Numbered from the stretch's first letter, positions 43,786-53,022 are shown. The stretch: DNA of 64,000 bases from Streptomyces durocortorensis (GCF_031760065.1 NZ_CP134500.1:5952001-6016000), one strand, 5' to 3'. The notes: generated by a model from the sequence alone, not told the origin. A program made the numbers and translations.

Positions 43786-45534
43786 TCAGCTCCCGCTCGC
43801 GGAAGGGTTCTTGAGGCCGACCGTCGCGTAGTCGATCTGCCCGCCGAAGGAGGTGTGGCCGAAGGCGCCGGCGATGTTGGTGCCGAGCAGCAGTGGCATG
43901 CGCTCGACCACGGCGGGCGCGGTCGGGGCCTTGCCGAGGATCTGCCCGTCCAGCTCCTGCCAGGCCTTGTTGGCCCGCTTGGCGTCCGCCATGGCGGCGA
44001 TCTCGTCCATGCGCTTCATGGTGGGCTCGTCACGGAAGAGGGAGTGGTTGCCGGAGTTGCCCTTCTCCTTGATGTAGCGGCCGTCGAAGACGAACGGCAG
44101 GAAGGTGGAGCCGGACGGGTAGTCGGGGCACCAGCCGGTGTAGACGAGGTCGGTGCGGTTCTTGGTGTCGCCGATCGTGTCGTAGAAGGCGGAGGGGTCG
44201 ACCGTCTCGATGGTCACCTTGATCCCGGCACGGCCCAGCGACTGCTGGACCGCCTCGGCGACGCCCTTGTCGCCGTTGGACACGGTGATGCTGGTGGAGA
44301 AGCCGTCGGGATTGCCCGCCTCCTTCAGGAGCTGCTTGGCCTTGGCGACGTCCCCGGCCGGCGGGATGTCGAGGGTGTCGGGCTGCCGGCCGCCGTCGAA
44401 GAGGGAGCCGGGCATGAGGGCGCTGGCCGGGTCGTTGAGCGCCGGGCCGCCGGAGGCGGTCAGGACGGCCTCACGGTCGAGGGCGTACTGCACGGCCTGG
44501 CGGACCTTGACGTGGTCGAAGGGGGCCCGGCCGGTGTGCATCTGCACCATCTCGGTGCAGTTGGTCGACTCGGCGAGCAGCCGCGCCTTCACCTCGGGCC
44601 GGGTGAGCACCTTCGGGGTGGACTCGGGACGCAGCTTCCCCCAGGACACGGCCGAGGCGTCCGCGCCGGAACTCGCGATGAGCCGGTCGTCGATCTGGTT
44701 GCCCTTCAAACCCATGGTCACGACGATCCGGTCCGGGTACGCCTTGCGGACCTGGTCCGTCGCCGGGGCCCAGTGGGTGTTGCGCACGAGGACGAGCTGC
44801 TTGTCCCGGGCGTACGACTCGATCTTGTACGGGCCCGAGGAGAACGGGCGGTTGTCGTACTGCGGCCCCTTGTCCCGGGCCTTGGGCACCGGGGCGAAGG
44901 TGGGCAGGACCGTGGCGTAGGGGAACTCGGCGAAGGGCTTGCGCAGTTCGAAGACGATCGTGCGGTCGTCGGGGGTCCTGACGGAGTCGAGGTGCTTGCC
45001 CTGGGCCGGGCCCTGGTAGCCCTCGGCCCCGGCGAGGTAGCGGGCCGCGTAGTCGGGACCGCCGGGCAGGTCGGGGGAGAAGGAGCGCTCGACGTTGTAT
45101 TTGACGTCCTGGGCGGTGACGGGGGTGCCGTCCTCGTACTTCAGGCCCTTCTTCAGGCGGAAGGTCCAGGTCTTCGCCCCGTTGGAGGAGGTACCGAGGT
45201 CCTCGGCCAGGTCGGGTATCAGCTCGCCGCCCTTGGGCCCCGGTTCGGCCTTGTACGTGACCAGGGTGCGGTAGAGCAGTCGGGTGCCGAAGTCCATGTC
45301 GCCCATGACCCAGTTGCGGGCCGGGTCGAGATGGGTGAAGTCCTGGTTGGACAGGACGGTCAGGGTGCCGCCCCGCTGCGGGGTCCCGCCGACCGTCGTG
45401 CCGTTGTTGACGGTCACCGGGTTCCCGCCTGCGCGGCCGCCTGCCTCGTCGCCGCCCGCGCAGGCGGTCGTGCCGAGAGCGAGGGCCGTCACCAGGGTGG
45501 TGGCGAGGGCGGTGTTGCGTGCGTTTCTGTCCAT
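43786..45534 (-). CDS. Peptide-binding lipoprotein of the ABC transporter (DppA/OppA-like, SBP family 5)
   Basis: A 582-aa extracytoplasmic binding protein. The signal peptide ends at a lipobox-like TTAC (Cys near residue 26), then a linker leads to the SBP_bac_5 domain: GGTLTVLSNQDFTHLDP, FRLKKGLKYEDGTPVTAQDVKYNVER, and FSSGPYKIESY. The ATG at 45534 has GGAG 11 nt upstream, a weak context. Given the downstream enzymes, the likely ligands are proline/hydroxyproline-rich peptides. The promoter region carries an AATGTGAAAT site shared with the divergent catabolic operon. Confidence 0.9.
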   Translation of the reverse strand: MDRNARNTALATTLVTALALGTTACAGGDEAGGRAGGNPVTVNNGTTVGGTPQRGGTLTVLSNQDFTHLDPARNWVMGDMDFGTRLLYRTLVTYKAEPGPKGGELIPDLAEDLGTSSNGAKTWTFRLKKGLKYEDGTPVTAQDVKYNVERSFSPDLPGGPDYAARYLAGAEGYQGPAQGKHLDSVRTPDDRTIVFELRKPFAEFPYATVLPTFAPVPKARDKGPQYDNRPFSSGPYKIESYARDKQLVLVRNTHWAPATDQVRKAYPDRIVVTMGLKGNQIDDRLIASSGADASAVSWGKLRPESTPKVLTRPEVKARLLAESTNCTEMVQMHTGRAPFDHVKVRQAVQYALDREAVLTASGGPALNDPASALMPGSLFDGGRQPDTLDIPPAGDVAKAKQLLKEAGNPDGFSTSITVSNGDKGVAEAVQQSLGRAGIKVTIETVDPSAFYDTIGDTKNRTDLVYTGWCPDYPSGSTFLPFVFDGRYIKEKGNSGNHSLFRDEPTMKRMDEIAAMADAKRANKAWQELDGQILGKAPTAPAVVERMPLLLGTNIAGAFGHTSFGGQIDYATVGLKNPSASGS

Positions 45535-45588
45535 CAGGAGGTCACTCCGCGAGCCGTCGGAAGCCACAGTGCGGCTGGAATATGACCT

Positions 45589-45613
45589 GTAACATAGTAA
45601 TGTGAAATTGCAC
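45589..45613. promoter_or_regulatory. Candidate GntR operator, transporter side
   Basis: GTAACATAG then TAATGTGAAATTGCAC. The string AATGTGAAAT recurs at 45719-45728 in the same intergenic region, and related AATGTCAC sites precede the other units of the cluster. Confidence 0.55.
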
Positions 45614-45714
45614 TGACAAGGTGTCGGGGATGCCGTTACCCATCCGTGTCCGAGGCTTCTCCGGGGTCCGGGTGCCTCCCGGTTCGGCAGTCGCCAAGGG
45701 TCTTGGCAGACGCG

Positions 45715-45733
45715 GTGCAATGTGAAATGTTAC
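45715..45733. promoter_or_regulatory. Candidate GntR operator, dehydrogenase side
   Basis: GTGCAATGTGAAATGTTAC lies immediately upstream of the oxidase GTG (45738). It shares AATGTGAAAT, GTGCAAT and GTTAC elements with the transporter-side site 120 bp away. Confidence 0.55.
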
Positions 45734-45737
45734 TGCC

Positions 45738-46895
45738 GTGCTCACGAGAAACAGCTCGGATGTCATCGTCATCGGCGCCGGCGTGATCGGCGCGGCCTGC
45801 GCCTTCTACGCCGCCCGAGCCGGCCTCGCCGTCACCGTCGTCGACCGCGGCTCCGTCGCGGGCGGTACGACCGGTGCGGGCGAGGGCAATCTCCTGGTCT
45901 CCGACAAGGGGCCGGGCCCCGAGCTCGAACTCGCCCTCCTGTCCGCCGGACTGTGGCGCGAACTGGCAGGTCTCCTGCCCGAGGGGATCGAGTACGAGCT
46001 CAAGGGCGGCCTCGTCGTCGCCTCCGGCGAGGCCGGGATGCGCGCCCTGCGCGACTTCGCGGCCGGGCAGGCGAAGGCGGGAGTCACCGCCCAGGAGGTG
46101 TCGGCGGACCGTGTCCGTGAACTGGAGCCCTGCCTGGCCCGCGGCCTGCCCGGTGGTTTCCTCTATCCCCAGGACGCCCAGGTCATGCCCGCGCTCGCCG
46201 CCGCCCACCTGCTGCGCGCGGCCGGAGAGCGGGTACGCGTCCGGCTCGGCGAAGAGGTCGTCGGTCTGCTCACCGGCTCTGCCGGGGAGGTGCGCGGGGT
46301 GCGTACGGCGGCCGGGGAGATCCGCGCGCCGCACGTCGTGAACGCCGCCGGGACCTGGGGCGGCCGGCTCGCGCGGATCGCGGGGGTGGAGCTGCCCGTG
46401 CTGCCCCGGCGGGGCTTCGTCCTGGTCACCGAGCCGCTGCCGCGTGTGGTGCGCCACAAGGTGTACGCGGCCGACTATGTCGCGGACGTGGCCAGCGGAT
46501 CGGCGGCGCTGCAGACCTCCCCGGTGGTCGAGGGCACCCCGGCGGGTCCGGTCCTGATCGGAGCGAGCCGGGAGCGGGTCGGCTTCGACCGGACGCTCTC
46601 GACCGAGGTCGTGCGTCGCCTCGCCGCCGGGGCCACCGCGCTCTTCCCGGTCCTGGCCACCGTACGGGCGATGAGGGCCTACGCAGGCTTCCGGCCGTAC
46701 CTGCCGGATCATCTGCCGGCGATCGGGCCCGACCCGCGGGTCCCCGGACTCCTGCACGCCTGCGGGCACGAAGGGGCGGGGATCGGACTGGCGCCGGCGA
46801 CCGGCCTGATCATCGCGGCCTGCCTGGCAGGCGGGGAACAGCCCTTCGACATAAGGCCGTTCAGACCGGAGCGATTCGATCCGCCGGTGCCGTGA
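45738..46895 (+). CDS. FAD-dependent D-amino-acid (D-hydroxyproline) dehydrogenase, catalytic subunit
   Basis: A 385-aa DAO-family flavoprotein with the dinucleotide motif VIGAGVIGAACAFYAARAG (residues 8-26), the mid-region GAGEGN and a C-terminal GHEGAGIGLAPATG that closes the FAD site. In the hydroxyproline pathway this subunit oxidises cis-4-hydroxy-D-proline to 1-pyrroline-4-hydroxy-2-carboxylate. The next two genes encode the ferredoxin-like and NAD/FAD subunits of the same heterotrimeric complex type. The GTG start lies directly after the operator-like motif with no ribosome site, so the mRNA may be leaderless. Confidence 0.85.
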   Translation: MLTRNSSDVIVIGAGVIGAACAFYAARAGLAVTVVDRGSVAGGTTGAGEGNLLVSDKGPGPELELALLSAGLWRELAGLLPEGIEYELKGGLVVASGEAGMRALRDFAAGQAKAGVTAQEVSADRVRELEPCLARGLPGGFLYPQDAQVMPALAAAHLLRAAGERVRVRLGEEVVGLLTGSAGEVRGVRTAAGEIRAPHVVNAAGTWGGRLARIAGVELPVLPRRGFVLVTEPLPRVVRHKVYAADYVADVASGSAALQTSPVVEGTPAGPVLIGASRERVGFDRTLSTEVVRRLAAGATALFPVLATVRAMRAYAGFRPYLPDHLPAIGPDPRVPGLLHACGHEGAGIGLAPATGLIIAACLAGGEQPFDIRPFRPERFDPPVP

Positions 46896-46942
46896 GTCCG
46901 TCCCACATCACCAGTCGCACGTACGACCCGAGAGGAGGCCCC

Positions 46943-47257
46943 GTGGCCCGTACCCCCGCCGACCTGGTCGGGGCACAGCCCGATCCGCCGTTCGAGATCA
47001 CCTTCGACGGACGTCCTGTCGTCGTCCTGCCCGGTCAGACCGTCGCCGCCGCCCTGTGGGGCGCCGGAATCCTGGCCTGGCGCACCACCCGCGGCGGCGG
47101 CCGGCCGCGCGGCGCGTTCTGCGGCATCGGGCAGTGCTTCGACTGCCTCGCCACGGTCAATGGCGTGCCGGGCCGCCGGGCCTGCCTGGTCCCCGCACAG
47201 CCCGGCGATGTGATCACGACACAGGAAGGGCACGGCCATGACCGACTCGGTGCCTGA
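46943..47257 (+). CDS. (2Fe-2S)-binding small subunit of the dehydrogenase
   Basis: A 104-aa ferredoxin-like protein. CGIGQCFDC and a fourth Cys in RRACLVP bind one [2Fe-2S] cluster; the fold is like the HcnA/SoxA delta subunit. I chose the GTG at 46943 because AGAGGAGG precedes it. A GTG at 46892 overlapping the upstream stop would add 17 residues. It relays electrons between the FAD subunits. It overlaps the next gene by 20 bp. Confidence 0.85.
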   Translation: MARTPADLVGAQPDPPFEITFDGRPVVVLPGQTVAAALWGAGILAWRTTRGGGRPRGAFCGIGQCFDCLATVNGVPGRRACLVPAQPGDVITTQEGHGHDRLGA

Positions 47258-48707
47258 ACCGACCGGCTCTTACGACCTCGCGGTCATCGGAGCGGGTTCC
47301 GCCGGACTCGCCGGGGCCGTCACCGCCTGTGAGCTCGGCCTCTCCGTCGCCTTGCTGGACTCCTCTCCCCAGCCCGGCGGTCAGTTCTACCGGCATCCCG
47401 CACCCGCCCTGGGCGCGGTGCGGCCCGAGGCGCTGCACCACGACTGGTCCGCCTTCTCCGACCTGCGACGCCGCCTGTCGGCCAGCGACATCGCCCACCT
47501 CACAGGCCATCACGTGTGGTCCGTCGCGCGGGAGGCCGACGGTTCCTGGTCCGTGCACGCCGTCACCGGCGCCGACGGCACCGCGGAACGGCCCGTCCGG
47601 GTACGAGCCCGGGCGCTGTTGCTCGCCACCGGCGCGTACGAGCGTCAGCTGCCCTTCCCCGGCTGGACGCTGCCCGGCGTCGTGGGCGCCGGAGGCGCCC
47701 AGGCCATGCTCAAGTCGGGCCTCGTGCTCCCCGGCCGACGCGTCGTGGTGGCGGGCAGCGGCCCCCTCCTGCTCGCCGTCGCCTCGTCGCTGGCCGCGGC
47801 CGGCGCGCGGGTGCCGGCCGTGGTGGAGGCGTCCGGATACGCGCGGTACGCCCGCCGCCCCCGGGTACTCCTGACCAACCCGCGGAAGGCCGCCGAGGCC
47901 CTGGTCCACAGCGCCGCCCTGCTCCGCCACCGGGTACGCGTACGGCTGCGCAGCGCCGTCACCGAGGTGCACGGCACCGACCGAGTCGAAGCCGTCACCG
48001 TCACGCGCCTCGACCGGGACTGGCGGCCCGCGCGGGGGGCGGGCCGCCGGATCGACTGTGACGCGCTCGCCGTCGGGCACGGGCTCGTTCCCCAGATCGA
48101 GTTGGCCACCTCGCTCGGCTGCGCCACCCGCGTTCTGCCGGACCGCACGCTGGGCCTCGCTCTGGACGACCTCCAGGAGACCTCCGTCCGCGGCCTGTGG
48201 GCGGCGGGGGAGGCCGGAGGCGTGGGCGGAGCCGAACTCGCCCGTACCGAAGGGGAGCTGGCCGGGCGAGCGGTGGCCGCGCGACTGCGCGGCGGGCGGG
48301 GTGCCGGTGCGGGGCGGACCGCCGGGCTCCGGCGCCGCCGGGACCGTATGCGCGCCTTCGCCGACGTCATGGCCGCCGCTCACGCTCCCGGCCCCGGCTG
48401 GACCGCATGGCTCGACGACACCACGGACGTCTGCCGTTGCGAGGAGGTCACCGCGGGGCGGGTCCGCGAGGCGGTCGCGGACCTCGGGGCGCGGGACGCA
48501 CGGACGGTCAAGCTGCTCACCCGGGCGGGCATGGGCTGGTGCCAGGGGCGGATGTGCGGGACGGCCGTCGCCTGCCTGGCAGCCCGCGACGGCCGGGGCG
48601 AACCACCCGCCGAGCGCCGCCCGTTCGCCGTGCCGGTTTCGCTGGCGACGCTCGCCGCGCTCGACGAGACCACGGCACCGGGGACCGCGCAGAACAATGC
48701 CCCGTAA
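47238..48707 (+). CDS. NAD(P)/FAD-dependent oxidoreductase subunit with BFD-like [2Fe-2S] domain
   Basis: A 489-aa HcnB-like subunit. The FAD motif AVIGAGSAGLAGAVTA (about 15-30) and second dinucleotide fold VVVAGSGPLLLAVASSL (about 168-184) are followed by an ATGAYERQLPFPGW segment. A C-terminal BFD-like domain has CRCEEV and WCQGRMCG cysteines. Together with the two preceding genes it forms the hydroxyproline/amino-acid dehydrogenase complex found in hyp clusters. After its stop, a short series of degenerate 15-bp repeats (CCGGAAGCCCGTAGA-type) precedes the next operator. Confidence 0.87.
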   Translation: MTDSVPEPTGSYDLAVIGAGSAGLAGAVTACELGLSVALLDSSPQPGGQFYRHPAPALGAVRPEALHHDWSAFSDLRRRLSASDIAHLTGHHVWSVAREADGSWSVHAVTGADGTAERPVRVRARALLLATGAYERQLPFPGWTLPGVVGAGGAQAMLKSGLVLPGRRVVVAGSGPLLLAVASSLAAAGARVPAVVEASGYARYARRPRVLLTNPRKAAEALVHSAALLRHRVRVRLRSAVTEVHGTDRVEAVTVTRLDRDWRPARGAGRRIDCDALAVGHGLVPQIELATSLGCATRVLPDRTLGLALDDLQETSVRGLWAAGEAGGVGGAELARTEGELAGRAVAARLRGGRGAGAGRTAGLRRRRDRMRAFADVMAAAHAPGPGWTAWLDDTTDVCRCEEVTAGRVREAVADLGARDARTVKLLTRAGMGWCQGRMCGTAVACLAARDGRGEPPAERRPFAVPVSLATLAALDETTAPGTAQNNAP

Positions 48708-48801
48708 ACCGGATGCCCGCAGACCGGAAGCCCGTAGACCCGAAGCTCTTTGGGCCGACAGTCCGGCGAGGGCCGCCGCGGTCCCTCGTGCGACTGAGTA
48801 A

Positions 48802-48811
48802 AATGTCACAC
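48802..48811. promoter_or_regulatory. Candidate GntR operator (AATGTCACAC) before the deaminase
   Basis: AATGTCACAC ends 20 nt before the ATG of the DapA-family gene. The identical string occurs at 53013-53022, and its core is found inverted at 52219-52226. Confidence 0.55.
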
Positions 48812-48830
48812 GCTATCGAAAGGTCTTGAC

Positions 48831-49739
48831 ATGACCACCACCGGCTGGAACAGCGCCCGCCCCTGGCGCGGCATCATGGTCGCCACCACCCTCCCCTTCC
48901 GCGAGGACTTGTCCGTCGACTACGACGCCTATGCCGAGCATGTGGCCTGGCTGATCGCCAACGGCTGCGACGGTGTCGTCCCCAACGGCTCGCTCGGCGA
49001 GTACCAGACCCTCACCGACGCGGAGCGGGCCCAGGTCGCCCGTACCGCCGTCGAGGCGGCGGGCGACGGCGCGCGGGTCATGCCGGGCGTCGCCGCCTAC
49101 GGCAGTGCCGAGTCCCGGCGCTGGGCCGAACAGGCCGCCGAGGCCGGCTGCGGCTCGGTCCTGCTCCTGCCGCCGAACGCCTACCGCGCCGACGAGCAGG
49201 CGGTGAGCGCGCACTACGCGGAGGTGGCCGGGGCCGGCATCCCGGTCGTCGCGTACAACAACCCCATCGACACCAAGGTCGACCTCACCCCCGGCCTGCT
49301 GGCCCGGCTGCACACCGAGGGCAGCATCGTGGCCGTGAAGGAGTTCAGCGGCGACGTCCGCAGGGCCTACGAGATCGCCGAGCTCGCCCCGGAACTCGAC
49401 CTCCTGATCGGTGCCGACGACGTCCTGCTGGAGCTGGCGCTGGGAGGCGCGGTCGGCTGGATCGCCGGCTACTCCAACGCCTTTCCCGCGAGCTGCGCCG
49501 AGCTCTACCACGCCGCGGTCGCCGGTGATCTCGCCACCGCGCTGCCGCTCTACAAGTCCCTGCACACGCTGCTGCGCCGGGACTCGAAGACCGAGTTCGT
49601 GCAGTCGATCAAGCTCTCCATGGACATCGCGGGCCGCCGAGGGGGCCCCACGCGCCCGCCCCGGTTCCCGCTCACCGGCGCCACGCGGGCCGGAGTGCGG
49701 ACCGCCTCCGAGAAGGCCGTCGCCGACGGCCACCGCTGA
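48831..49739 (+). CDS. DapA-family 1-pyrroline-4-hydroxy-2-carboxylate deaminase
   Basis: A 302-aa TIM-barrel aldolase-family enzyme. The Schiff-base Lys170 is in VAVKEFSGD and the catalytic Tyr142 in AYNNP; NGSLGEYQTLT is the substrate loop. In hydroxyproline catabolism this subgroup converts 1-pyrroline-4-hydroxy-2-carboxylate to 2-oxoglutarate semialdehyde and ammonia. True dihydrodipicolinate synthase is less likely because of the neighbours (epimerase, semialdehyde dehydrogenase, dehydrogenase complex). The ATG follows AAAGGTC. Confidence 0.87.
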   Translation: MTTTGWNSARPWRGIMVATTLPFREDLSVDYDAYAEHVAWLIANGCDGVVPNGSLGEYQTLTDAERAQVARTAVEAAGDGARVMPGVAAYGSAESRRWAEQAAEAGCGSVLLLPPNAYRADEQAVSAHYAEVAGAGIPVVAYNNPIDTKVDLTPGLLARLHTEGSIVAVKEFSGDVRRAYEIAELAPELDLLIGADDVLLELALGGAVGWIAGYSNAFPASCAELYHAAVAGDLATALPLYKSLHTLLRRDSKTEFVQSIKLSMDIAGRRGGPTRPPRFPLTGATRAGVRTASEKAVADGHR

Positions 49740-49838
49740 CGGCCGCTGACGCGCCCGACCGACGGACCCGCGCCGGCCTCCACGGTCGGCCTGGGCCCGG
49801 TCCTCCGACCCGTTCGCCCAACGCCCGAAAGGAAGTCC

Positions 49839-50843
49839 ATGCGTACCCGTCATGTCTTCCACGCCGTCGACTCGCACACGGAGGGCATGCCCACCCGTGT
49901 GATCACCGGGGGTGCCGGGGTGATCCCCGGTGCCACCATGGCCGAGCGCCGCCTGCACTTCATGGAGCACCTGGACCACCTCCGTACGCTCCTGATGTAC
50001 GAGCCGCGCGGGCACGCCGCGATGAGCGGCGCGATCCTCCAGCCGCCCACCCGGCCCGACGCCGACTACGGCGTGCTCTACATCGAGGTCTCCGGCCTGC
50101 TCCCGATGTGCGGCCACGGCACGATCGGCGTGGCCACCGTTCTCGTGGAGACCGGCATGGTGCCGGTGACCGAACCGGTCACCACCGTGCGGCTCGACAC
50201 CCCGGCCGGGCTGGTCGCCGTCGACGTACAGGTGGAGGACGGCGCGGCGAAGTCCGTCACGCTCACCAACGTCCCGTCCTTCTCCGTCGCCCTGGACCGC
50301 AAGGTGACCGTCCCCGGAACCGGCACGGTCACCTACGACCTCGCCTTCGGCGGCAACTTCTACGCCTTCGTCCACCTCGACGATCTCGGCCTGCCGTTCG
50401 ACCGCGGCCGCAAGGACGACCTCCTCGCGGCCGGACTGGCGATCATGGAGGCGATCAACGCCTCACCCGGGCGGCCTGTCCACCCGGAGAAGCCGGAGAT
50501 CGCCGGGGTCAAGCACGTCTACCTCGCCGCCCCCGGCTCCGACGCACGCCACTCCCGGCACGCCATGGCCATCCATCCCGGCTGGTTCGACCGCTCCCCG
50601 TGCGGCACCGGCACCTCGGCCCGGATGGCCCAGCTCCATGCCCGAGGCGAGCTGCCGCTCGGCACCGACTTCGTCAACGAGTCCTTCATCGGCACCCGCT
50701 TCACCGGACGGCTCACCGCCGAGACCGAAGTAGGCGGCCTGCCCGCCGTCGTCCCGACCGTCACCGGCCGCGCCTGGACCACCGGCACCGCCCAGTACTT
50801 CCTCGACCCGGACGACCCCTTCCCCGGAGGCTTCCTCCTGTGA
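49839..50843 (+). CDS. 4-hydroxyproline 2-epimerase (proline racemase family)
   Basis: A 334-aa enzyme with both catalytic cysteines of the racemase/epimerase branch: Cys91 in MCGHGTIG and Cys255 in SPCGTGTSARMA. The dehydratase branch has Thr at the second position, so epimerase activity is expected. It converts trans-4-hydroxy-L-proline to cis-4-hydroxy-D-proline, the first pathway step. The ATG follows GAAAGGAAG. The stop overlaps the aldehyde dehydrogenase start. Confidence 0.92.
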   Translation: MRTRHVFHAVDSHTEGMPTRVITGGAGVIPGATMAERRLHFMEHLDHLRTLLMYEPRGHAAMSGAILQPPTRPDADYGVLYIEVSGLLPMCGHGTIGVATVLVETGMVPVTEPVTTVRLDTPAGLVAVDVQVEDGAAKSVTLTNVPSFSVALDRKVTVPGTGTVTYDLAFGGNFYAFVHLDDLGLPFDRGRKDDLLAAGLAIMEAINASPGRPVHPEKPEIAGVKHVYLAAPGSDARHSRHAMAIHPGWFDRSPCGTGTSARMAQLHARGELPLGTDFVNESFIGTRFTGRLTAETEVGGLPAVVPTVTGRAWTTGTAQYFLDPDDPFPGGFLL

Positions 50844-52213
50844 CCACCGCCTCTTCCACCCTCACCTCCAGCAACCCTGCCGACCCGTCCGACGTGCTCC
50901 TGCGGATGCTGACACCCGGCGCCTTCGCGGCGGCCGACGCCGTAGAGGGGGCCCGTGCCGCCCAGCCGGGCTGGCTGCACGCGGGGGCCGCCGCCCGCTC
51001 GGCCGCCCTGGGCGCGGTCGCCGCCGCTCTCGACGAGGCGGCCGGTGAACTGGCCGCGCTCGCCGTCCGCGAAGTCGGCAAGCCGCTCACCGAGGCCCGA
51101 GCCGAGATCGTGCGCGCCGCCGCGATCTGGCGCTACTACGCCCAGGCCCCCTACGAGGCCGTGGGCGCCGTGCACGAGCCCGGGGCCGGCAGCGGGCTCC
51201 TCCTGACGCGCCGCCGCCCGCACGGCGTGGCCGGGCTCATCACGCCCTGGAACTTCCCCTTCGCCATCCCGAGCTGGAAGGCGGCCCCCGCGCTCGCGGC
51301 CGGGAACGCCGTCGTCCTCAAGCCCGCCCCCGAGGCCACCGCCTGCGCCCAGCGCCTCGCCGAGATCGTCCACCGGTCCGTTCCCGCAGGCGTGTTCACC
51401 GTCCTGCCCGGCGGGGCGACCGAGGGCAACGCGCTGGTCTCCGCCGCGGACGTGGTCTCCTTCACCGGCTCCACCCCCGTCGGGCAGGGCGTCGCGCGAA
51501 CCGCGACGGCCCGGGGCATCCCGGTCCAGGCCGAGATGGGCGGCCTGAACGCGGCGATCGTCCTGCCGGACGCCGACATCGAGCAGGCGGCAGGCCACAT
51601 CGCCGCTGCCATCGCCGGTTACGCGGGGCAGAAATGCACCGCCACCGGCCGGGTGATCGCCGTCGGCGCCGCCCTCACGCCCCTGCGGGAGGCGCTCGCC
51701 GAGGCGCTGCGTACCCTGCCCGTCGGCGACCCGTCCGACCCGGCGACCGTCTGCGGTCCGCTGATCGGCGAGCAGGCCCGCGACCATGCCGCCCAGGCGT
51801 GGCGGGGACTGTCCGTACTCGCCGGAGGCACCGTGCCGCCCGGCCCCGGCTGGTACGCGGCACCCACCCTGGTCGAGAAGGTCTCCCCGGGGCACCGGCT
51901 GCTGCGCGAGGAGGTCTTCGGCCCCCTGGCGGCCCTGCTGCCGGCCGACGACCTCGCCCACGCGGTGGGAATCGCCAACTCCGCACCGTACGGCCTGGTC
52001 ACCTCGGTACACACCGCCGACCTGAGCACGGCCCTGGGCGCTCTCGACGGGCTCGACACCGGGATGATCCGGATCAACGCCCCCACCACGGGCGTCGACT
52101 TCCATCTGCCGTTCGGAGGCACCAAGGCGTCCAGTCACGGCCCGCGCGAACAAGGTCGGGCCGCCCTGGAGTTCTACACCTCCAGCCGGACCTACACCCT
52201 GTCACCTGCCTGA
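50840..52213 (+). CDS. 2-oxoglutarate semialdehyde (2,5-dioxovalerate) dehydrogenase
   Basis: A 457-aa aldehyde dehydrogenase. Catalytic Cys266 is in GQKCTATGR, general base Glu232 in AEMGGLNAAIV, the NAD site in FTGSTPVGQGV, and the Asn in TPWNFPF. It would oxidise 2-oxoglutarate semialdehyde from the DapA-type enzyme to 2-oxoglutarate. I used the GTG at 50840, which overlaps the epimerase stop (GTGA); the longer upstream frame is a shadow. Confidence 0.9.
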   Translation: MTTASSTLTSSNPADPSDVLLRMLTPGAFAAADAVEGARAAQPGWLHAGAAARSAALGAVAAALDEAAGELAALAVREVGKPLTEARAEIVRAAAIWRYYAQAPYEAVGAVHEPGAGSGLLLTRRRPHGVAGLITPWNFPFAIPSWKAAPALAAGNAVVLKPAPEATACAQRLAEIVHRSVPAGVFTVLPGGATEGNALVSAADVVSFTGSTPVGQGVARTATARGIPVQAEMGGLNAAIVLPDADIEQAAGHIAAAIAGYAGQKCTATGRVIAVGAALTPLREALAEALRTLPVGDPSDPATVCGPLIGEQARDHAAQAWRGLSVLAGGTVPPGPGWYAAPTLVEKVSPGHRLLREEVFGPLAALLPADDLAHAVGIANSAPYGLVTSVHTADLSTALGALDGLDTGMIRINAPTTGVDFHLPFGGTKASSHGPREQGRAALEFYTSSRTYTLSPA

Positions 52214-52218
52214 GCAAC

Positions 52219-52226
52219 GTGACATT
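52219..52226. promoter_or_regulatory. Candidate GntR autoregulatory operator
   Basis: GTGACATT, the inverse of AATGTCAC, within CAACGTGACATTGTAC, lies 43 nt before the gntR ATG. It supports autoregulation. Confidence 0.55.
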
Positions 52227-52268
52227 GTACGGTGGCGGTCCGGACCGGACGGAAGGATCACCACCGCC

Positions 52269-52949
52269 ATGGGGCACCTGACCCGCCGCGACCTCAACGC
52301 CTCCCGGGAGCGGCTGCGCGACCAGGTCGCCCACGCCCTGCGCGCCGCCCTGATCTCGGGCGAGCTCAGGCCCGGAGCGGTGTACTCGGCGCCGACCCTG
52401 GCCGAGGACTTCGGCATCTCCGCCACCCCCGTCCGCGAGGCGATGCTCGACCTGGCTCGTGAGGGCCTGGTCGAGCCCGTCCGCAACAAGGGGTTCCGCG
52501 TCACCGAGGTCGACGATCGTGACCTCGACCAGTACACCGAGATCCGCGCCCTCATCGAGATCCCGGTCACCGGCCGTGTCACGCGCACCGCGACCCGCGA
52601 CGAGTTGGAGGCGTTGCGGCCGCTCGCCGAGGAGATCGTGCGTGCCGCCCGCGACCACGACCTCATCGGCTACCTGGAGGCCGACCGGCGCTTCCACCTC
52701 GCACTCCTCGGCCTCGCGGGCAACCAACGGCTCGTCGAGACCGTGGGCGACCTGCGCAAGCGGACCCGCCTGTACGGCCTCACGGCACTCGACGAGCGAG
52801 GGGAGCTCATCCCGTCGGCCGAGGAGCACCTGGAACTCCTCGACGTCATGCTCACCGGCGACGCCGAGGGTGCGGAGGCGTGCATGGCCCGGCACCTGGG
52901 CCATGTCCGCTCCCTGTGGGCCAAGGGCGAGCGACCGGCTGAGGCGTAG
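52269..52949 (+). CDS. GntR-family (FadR/FCD-type) transcriptional regulator
   Basis: A 226-aa regulator. The winged helix (about 12-75) has GELRPGAVYSAPTLAEDF and ISATPVREAMLDLAREGL. The all-helical FCD domain (about 90-215) has the metal-site pattern with Asp and His residues (EADRRFHLALL, EEHLELLD). It is the only regulator in the hydroxyproline cluster, and the shared AATGTCAC/AATGTGA sites are its probable targets. The effector is probably a pathway intermediate. Confidence 0.9.
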   Translation: MGHLTRRDLNASRERLRDQVAHALRAALISGELRPGAVYSAPTLAEDFGISATPVREAMLDLAREGLVEPVRNKGFRVTEVDDRDLDQYTEIRALIEIPVTGRVTRTATRDELEALRPLAEEIVRAARDHDLIGYLEADRRFHLALLGLAGNQRLVETVGDLRKRTRLYGLTALDERGELIPSAEEHLELLDVMLTGDAEGAEACMARHLGHVRSLWAKGERPAEA

Positions 52950-53012
52950 CGCGGGGTTATGGGCGGCTGAGGTCTCCCCATGCCCAGGGCGGCGCACACT
53001 GCAATGCAATGC

Positions 53013-53022
53013 AATGTCACAC
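53013..53022. promoter_or_regulatory. Candidate GntR operator (AATGTCACAC) before the aminopeptidase
   Basis: AATGTCACAC follows three tandem GCAAT units (53001-53015) and lies 38 nt before the ATG at 53061. Confidence 0.55.

Noticed and set aside
48831..49739. Dihydrodipicolinate synthase for lysine synthesis
   Set aside because: The fold and Lys/Tyr residues match the superfamily, but the neighbours are all hydroxyproline catabolism and no lysine gene is nearby.
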